Source of the DNA: Lentihominibacter hominis
GTDB lineage: Bacteria > Bacillota > Clostridia > Peptostreptococcales > Anaerovoracaceae
Reading direction: 5' to 3'
Length of the DNA stretch: 64,000 bases
NCBI RefSeq assembly: GCF_014385065.1
Contig: NZ_JACRTA010000001.1
Location: forward strand, 124,001-188,000
Both the position numbers and the translations under genes were made by a program. The number at the start of each line of letters is the position of its first letter. Within the stretch, counting starts at the first letter, position 1. Below, in pieces: positions 61,756-64,000 of the stretch. Below the pieces are notes generated by a model. The model was not told where the DNA came from. It made no database searches and saw nothing but the letters and a program-made list of their open reading frames with translations.

Positions 61756-63195
61756 TTACGCTTCTAACTGCTTATTTTCTTTATAGGTAACTTTAGAAAT
61801 AACTATATAAGTTATTATGCTGAAAATTATGCAGGCTAAGTTGGTAGGTATTCCTGCAGGACACTGCAGCGCAAACTGCCAAACCATATACATAACTATC
61901 GCCAGCAATAAGCTCCAGAAACCGGCCGCAGGTGTTTTCTTTTTGTAAAACAATCCGAACATAAGAGGTACAAAGAATGCGGCCACCTGGAATCCTCCAA
62001 TATAGTAGTACGCTTTCGAAATACCATCCTGCCAGAAATATGTTGCAAAAATTATAACAATACCCATTATTGCGATTACTACTTTAGTCGCGATTACTTC
62101 ACCCCTATCAGAAAGATTCTTATTAATGAACCCTCTGTATATATCATGTACCACAACTGCTCCTGCAATCAAATAATCTGCACTTACTGTAGACATAACG
62201 GCCGACAGCAGCGCTGCTACAAACAACCCTCTAAGACCTATAGGTAATGTTTCAAACACTATAGCCCAGAATGCCTGAGACGGTGACTGAGCTGCAATTT
62301 CAGGATACTGAACGAGAGCCGCCATCCCTGCGAGTACCATTACAGTACTGAAAACAACGCTGAATAGCATTATACATGAGTATGATACTTTGATATCTCC
62401 TCCTGATTTAGACGATCCGAATCTCTGATATGACTGTGAATTAGCATACATTGCAACAGCACCTATCGCCCATGAAAGTATTTCCATGACACTCAGTCCA
62501 CCGGAAGGCGATGTAAGATTAGGATTTATCTCATGCGCCTGCTGGAATATAGTTCCAAATCCATCAAAATGCGTATACATTCCGAAACAAAGGACACCTG
62601 CCGCAATAGACATTATAACGAACTGTACCATATCAGTAACAGCAAGACCAAACATTCCTGAAAGTGATGTATAAAGTACTATTATTACTCCTAATATTGC
62701 AAATGCAACCCACATGTTTATCCCGGTGACGTATGATATCACCTGTCCGCCTGCAGTAAGCAAAGCGGCTTCATAAAGTATAGTACACAGCATACCCATG
62801 GCCATGACCAGTTTAGTATTTTTGCTGTACATATACTGCATCAGATCAGGCATTGTTATTACCCAGTCAGGCATTTTATCTCTGACTAAAGGTCCTATCC
62901 ATAAAGCAAGAGGTAGTCTTAATATAGTATTAGGTATAACATATATAAATAAAATACAAATACCCATGGTAGTGCCGCATTCAGCCAGACCTACGATGGA
63001 CCACGAATCAATCCAGCTAGCCGCGCCCACACCGATAAGCACAGGTATTGTCAAACGTCTGGCCGCTACAAAATAACTTTTCATATTTTTGCTTGCCCGT
63101 CTTCTCATGGTCAAACCGACAGCAATGATAAAAACAAAGTAAAGAACGATGACACCCCAATCCAGTCCAGACCACATCTTTGTAAAATCTATCAT
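61756..63195 (-). CDS. Sodium:solute symporter (SSS family)
   Basis: 479 residues from the ATG at 63195 (TGGAGGAAG upstream). About 13 membrane helices; GVGAASWIDSWSIVGLAECGTTMG near 56-79 and LLSAVMSTVSADYLIAGAVVVHDIYRG near 330-356 follow the SSS pattern with the Na2-site Ser residues. It couples Na+ entry to uptake of an organic solute. It lies upstream of the amidohydrolase, so it probably imports that enzyme's substrate. Confidence 0.9.
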   Translation of the reverse strand: MIDFTKMWSGLDWGVIVLYFVFIIAVGLTMRRRASKNMKSYFVAARRLTIPVLIGVGAASWIDSWSIVGLAECGTTMGICILFIYVIPNTILRLPLALWIGPLVRDKMPDWVITMPDLMQYMYSKNTKLVMAMGMLCTILYEAALLTAGGQVISYVTGINMWVAFAILGVIIVLYTSLSGMFGLAVTDMVQFVIMSIAAGVLCFGMYTHFDGFGTIFQQAHEINPNLTSPSGGLSVMEILSWAIGAVAMYANSQSYQRFGSSKSGGDIKVSYSCIMLFSVVFSTVMVLAGMAALVQYPEIAAQSPSQAFWAIVFETLPIGLRGLFVAALLSAVMSTVSADYLIAGAVVVHDIYRGFINKNLSDRGEVIATKVVIAIMGIVIIFATYFWQDGISKAYYYIGGFQVAAFFVPLMFGLFYKKKTPAAGFWSLLLAIVMYMVWQFALQCPAGIPTNLACIIFSIITYIVISKVTYKENKQLEA

Positions 63196-63225
63196 ATCTT
63201 CTTCCTCCATACATAAATTCCTAAA

Positions 63226-63843
63226 TCAAGATTTGTGTTCTACTCGATACTTCAAACCCAGTATATGTTCGCTTTGAATACCGAATTCATCAAGATACAC
63301 ATATCTCTTGTTTACATTCTCTCCCCTATAAACAACCTCGAGCTCAACTGCGGGTCTAAAAAAATCCTGTTTGCTTATCAGGTCCAGATCTCCCTTTTTA
63401 CCATAAAACCTTTTCATTATCCTCATCTGGATATGGTCCTCTGTTTTTTCCAGTATTTCTTTATAAGAAATATTAGCTTTCAATTTTTCACGATGGTCTT
63501 CTTGTGTCTTTTTACCGACGAATTTAAGATCTCCGTTTTCATATATATCATATTGCATCGGATGAACTTCGTTCAGATCAAACACCACAGCCACCTTGCC
63601 TTCACGTGACGGCCGCTTCCTGCTAAAGTAACTATTCCCTTTGAGGTCAAAATGATAAACCAGATAGCAATAAGGCACCCATACGTCTGTCATGGAGTTA
63701 ACATCAAATTTGATCAGAGGTTTGCCGAAAATACTTCCATGAAGAAGTTTGATCTTCTCTTTGACAGCATCTTCTCTATTGCGTACTATATCAGTATGCA
63801 AGAAATTACTTTCAATCTTTTTTCCCTGTAAACGCTTGACCAT
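63226..63843 (-). CDS. Conserved-looking cytoplasmic protein of unknown function
   Basis: 205 residues from the ATG at 63843 (CAGGTGGC upstream). There is no signal peptide or membrane segment. It is rich in charged residues and predicted beta strands (VWVPYCYLVYHFDLKGNSYFSRKRPS, then GKVAVVFDLNEVHPMQYDIY) and has a helical stretch near 120-150. It may open the symporter operon, 30 bases upstream of the symporter start. I do not recognise a family. Confidence 0.6.
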   Translation of the reverse strand: MVKRLQGKKIESNFLHTDIVRNREDAVKEKIKLLHGSIFGKPLIKFDVNSMTDVWVPYCYLVYHFDLKGNSYFSRKRPSREGKVAVVFDLNEVHPMQYDIYENGDLKFVGKKTQEDHREKLKANISYKEILEKTEDHIQMRIMKRFYGKKGDLDLISKQDFFRPAVELEVVYRGENVNKRYVYLDEFGIQSEHILGLKYRVEHKS

Positions 63844-63888
63844 ATTGCCACCTGATTTAACCTTTCCAGTTTTATGAAACAAATCAAT

Positions 63889-64000
63889 TTATCCTTCTAT
63901 AACACTTTCTTTCCATTTGTATGGATAACCTGTATCCATCATTCTCTTGAGAAAATCATCCGGATCAAGTTCATCTGAGAATACGATACCCTTCTTTAAT
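63889..64000 (-). CDS. C-terminal fragment of an unidentified gene
   Basis: One minus-strand frame is open from the window edge to the TAA at 63889-63891. It reads KKGIVFSDELDPDDFLKRMM, then DTGYPYKWKESVIEG. The gene continues beyond the right edge. The fragment is too short for assignment. It ends 45 bases upstream of the next gene on the same strand and may belong to the same operon. Confidence 0.5.
   Translation of the reverse strand, partial: LKKGIVFSDELDPDDFLKRMMDTGYPYKWKESVIEG

Noticed and set aside
1..64000. CRISPR arrays, insertion sequences, prophage genes, tRNA or rRNA genes
   Set aside because: I looked for regular repeats, transposase or integrase motifs and tRNA-like cloverleaf sequences and found none except the tRNA-like part of tmRNA.

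Overview
The window (about 38-40% GC by eye) looks like a chromosomal segment of an anaerobic, amino-acid-fermenting member of the Clostridia. The evidence is a tungsten-type aldehyde:ferredoxin oxidoreductase with its ferredoxin, pyruvate formate-lyase, oxygen-sensitive Fe-S enzymes (L-cysteine desulfidase family), class III CoA-transferases, several NhaC-type antiporters, sigma-54 activators and Firmicutes-type AGGAGG ribosome binding sites. I cannot name a genus. No tRNA, rRNA, insertion sequence, prophage or CRISPR array was seen.

Layout. 0-2 kb: start of a putative V-type ATPase stalk gene and small membrane proteins. 2-11.9 kb: a tungsten/molybdenum block. It has two moeA-type genes, mobB, a thiF/moeB-like gene, moaD, aldehyde:ferredoxin oxidoreductase plus a polyferredoxin, and a tungstate ABC importer (tupABC). 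Two RNAs resembling the Moco/Tuco riboswitch family sit in front of the oxidoreductase operon and of tupABC, and their predicted expression platforms have opposite logic. 11.9-18.9 kb: an oxaloacetate decarboxylase-type carboxyltransferase, a zinc-ribbon/Ltp-domain protein, a ZTP riboswitch controlling pflA-pfl, a TetR regulator and a VOC protein. 19-24 kb: a Ca2+-type P-ATPase with a strong promoter and an acidic leader ORF, and an APC amino-acid permease. 24-29 kb: a FtsX-type ABC exporter divergent from a LytTR/GHKL two-component system. 29-33 kb: tmRNA, smpB, three tandem signal peptidase I homologues (two without the catalytic Ser/Lys) and a pseudouridine synthase. 33-40.9 kb: fructose-bisphosphate aldolase, a Ktr/Trk potassium system with a KdpDE-like two-component system, nicotinate phosphoribosyltransferase and a DMT permease.

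41-54.5 kb holds two related catabolic modules. Each has a class III CoA-transferase pair and an NhaC carrier, a good -24/-12 (sigma-54) promoter, and its own PAS-AAA+-Fis activator gene. Module A keeps a hotdog-fold beta-aminoacyl-CoA ammonia-lyase-like gene. Module B keeps only a 27-codon relic of that gene. An XRE regulator and a FUSC-type membrane protein lie between the modules. I infer that the modules import and ferment a beta-amino acid or a similar CoA-activated acid.

54.5-64 kb: a MerR-methyltransferase fusion, a thiazoline/cysteine pair (ATC hydrolase-like plus L-cysteine desulfidase-like), and an operon with a sodium symporter, a YtcJ-like amidohydrolase, a third NhaC carrier and a DMT exporter. 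The window ends inside an unidentified gene. Nearly all genes are on the minus strand.
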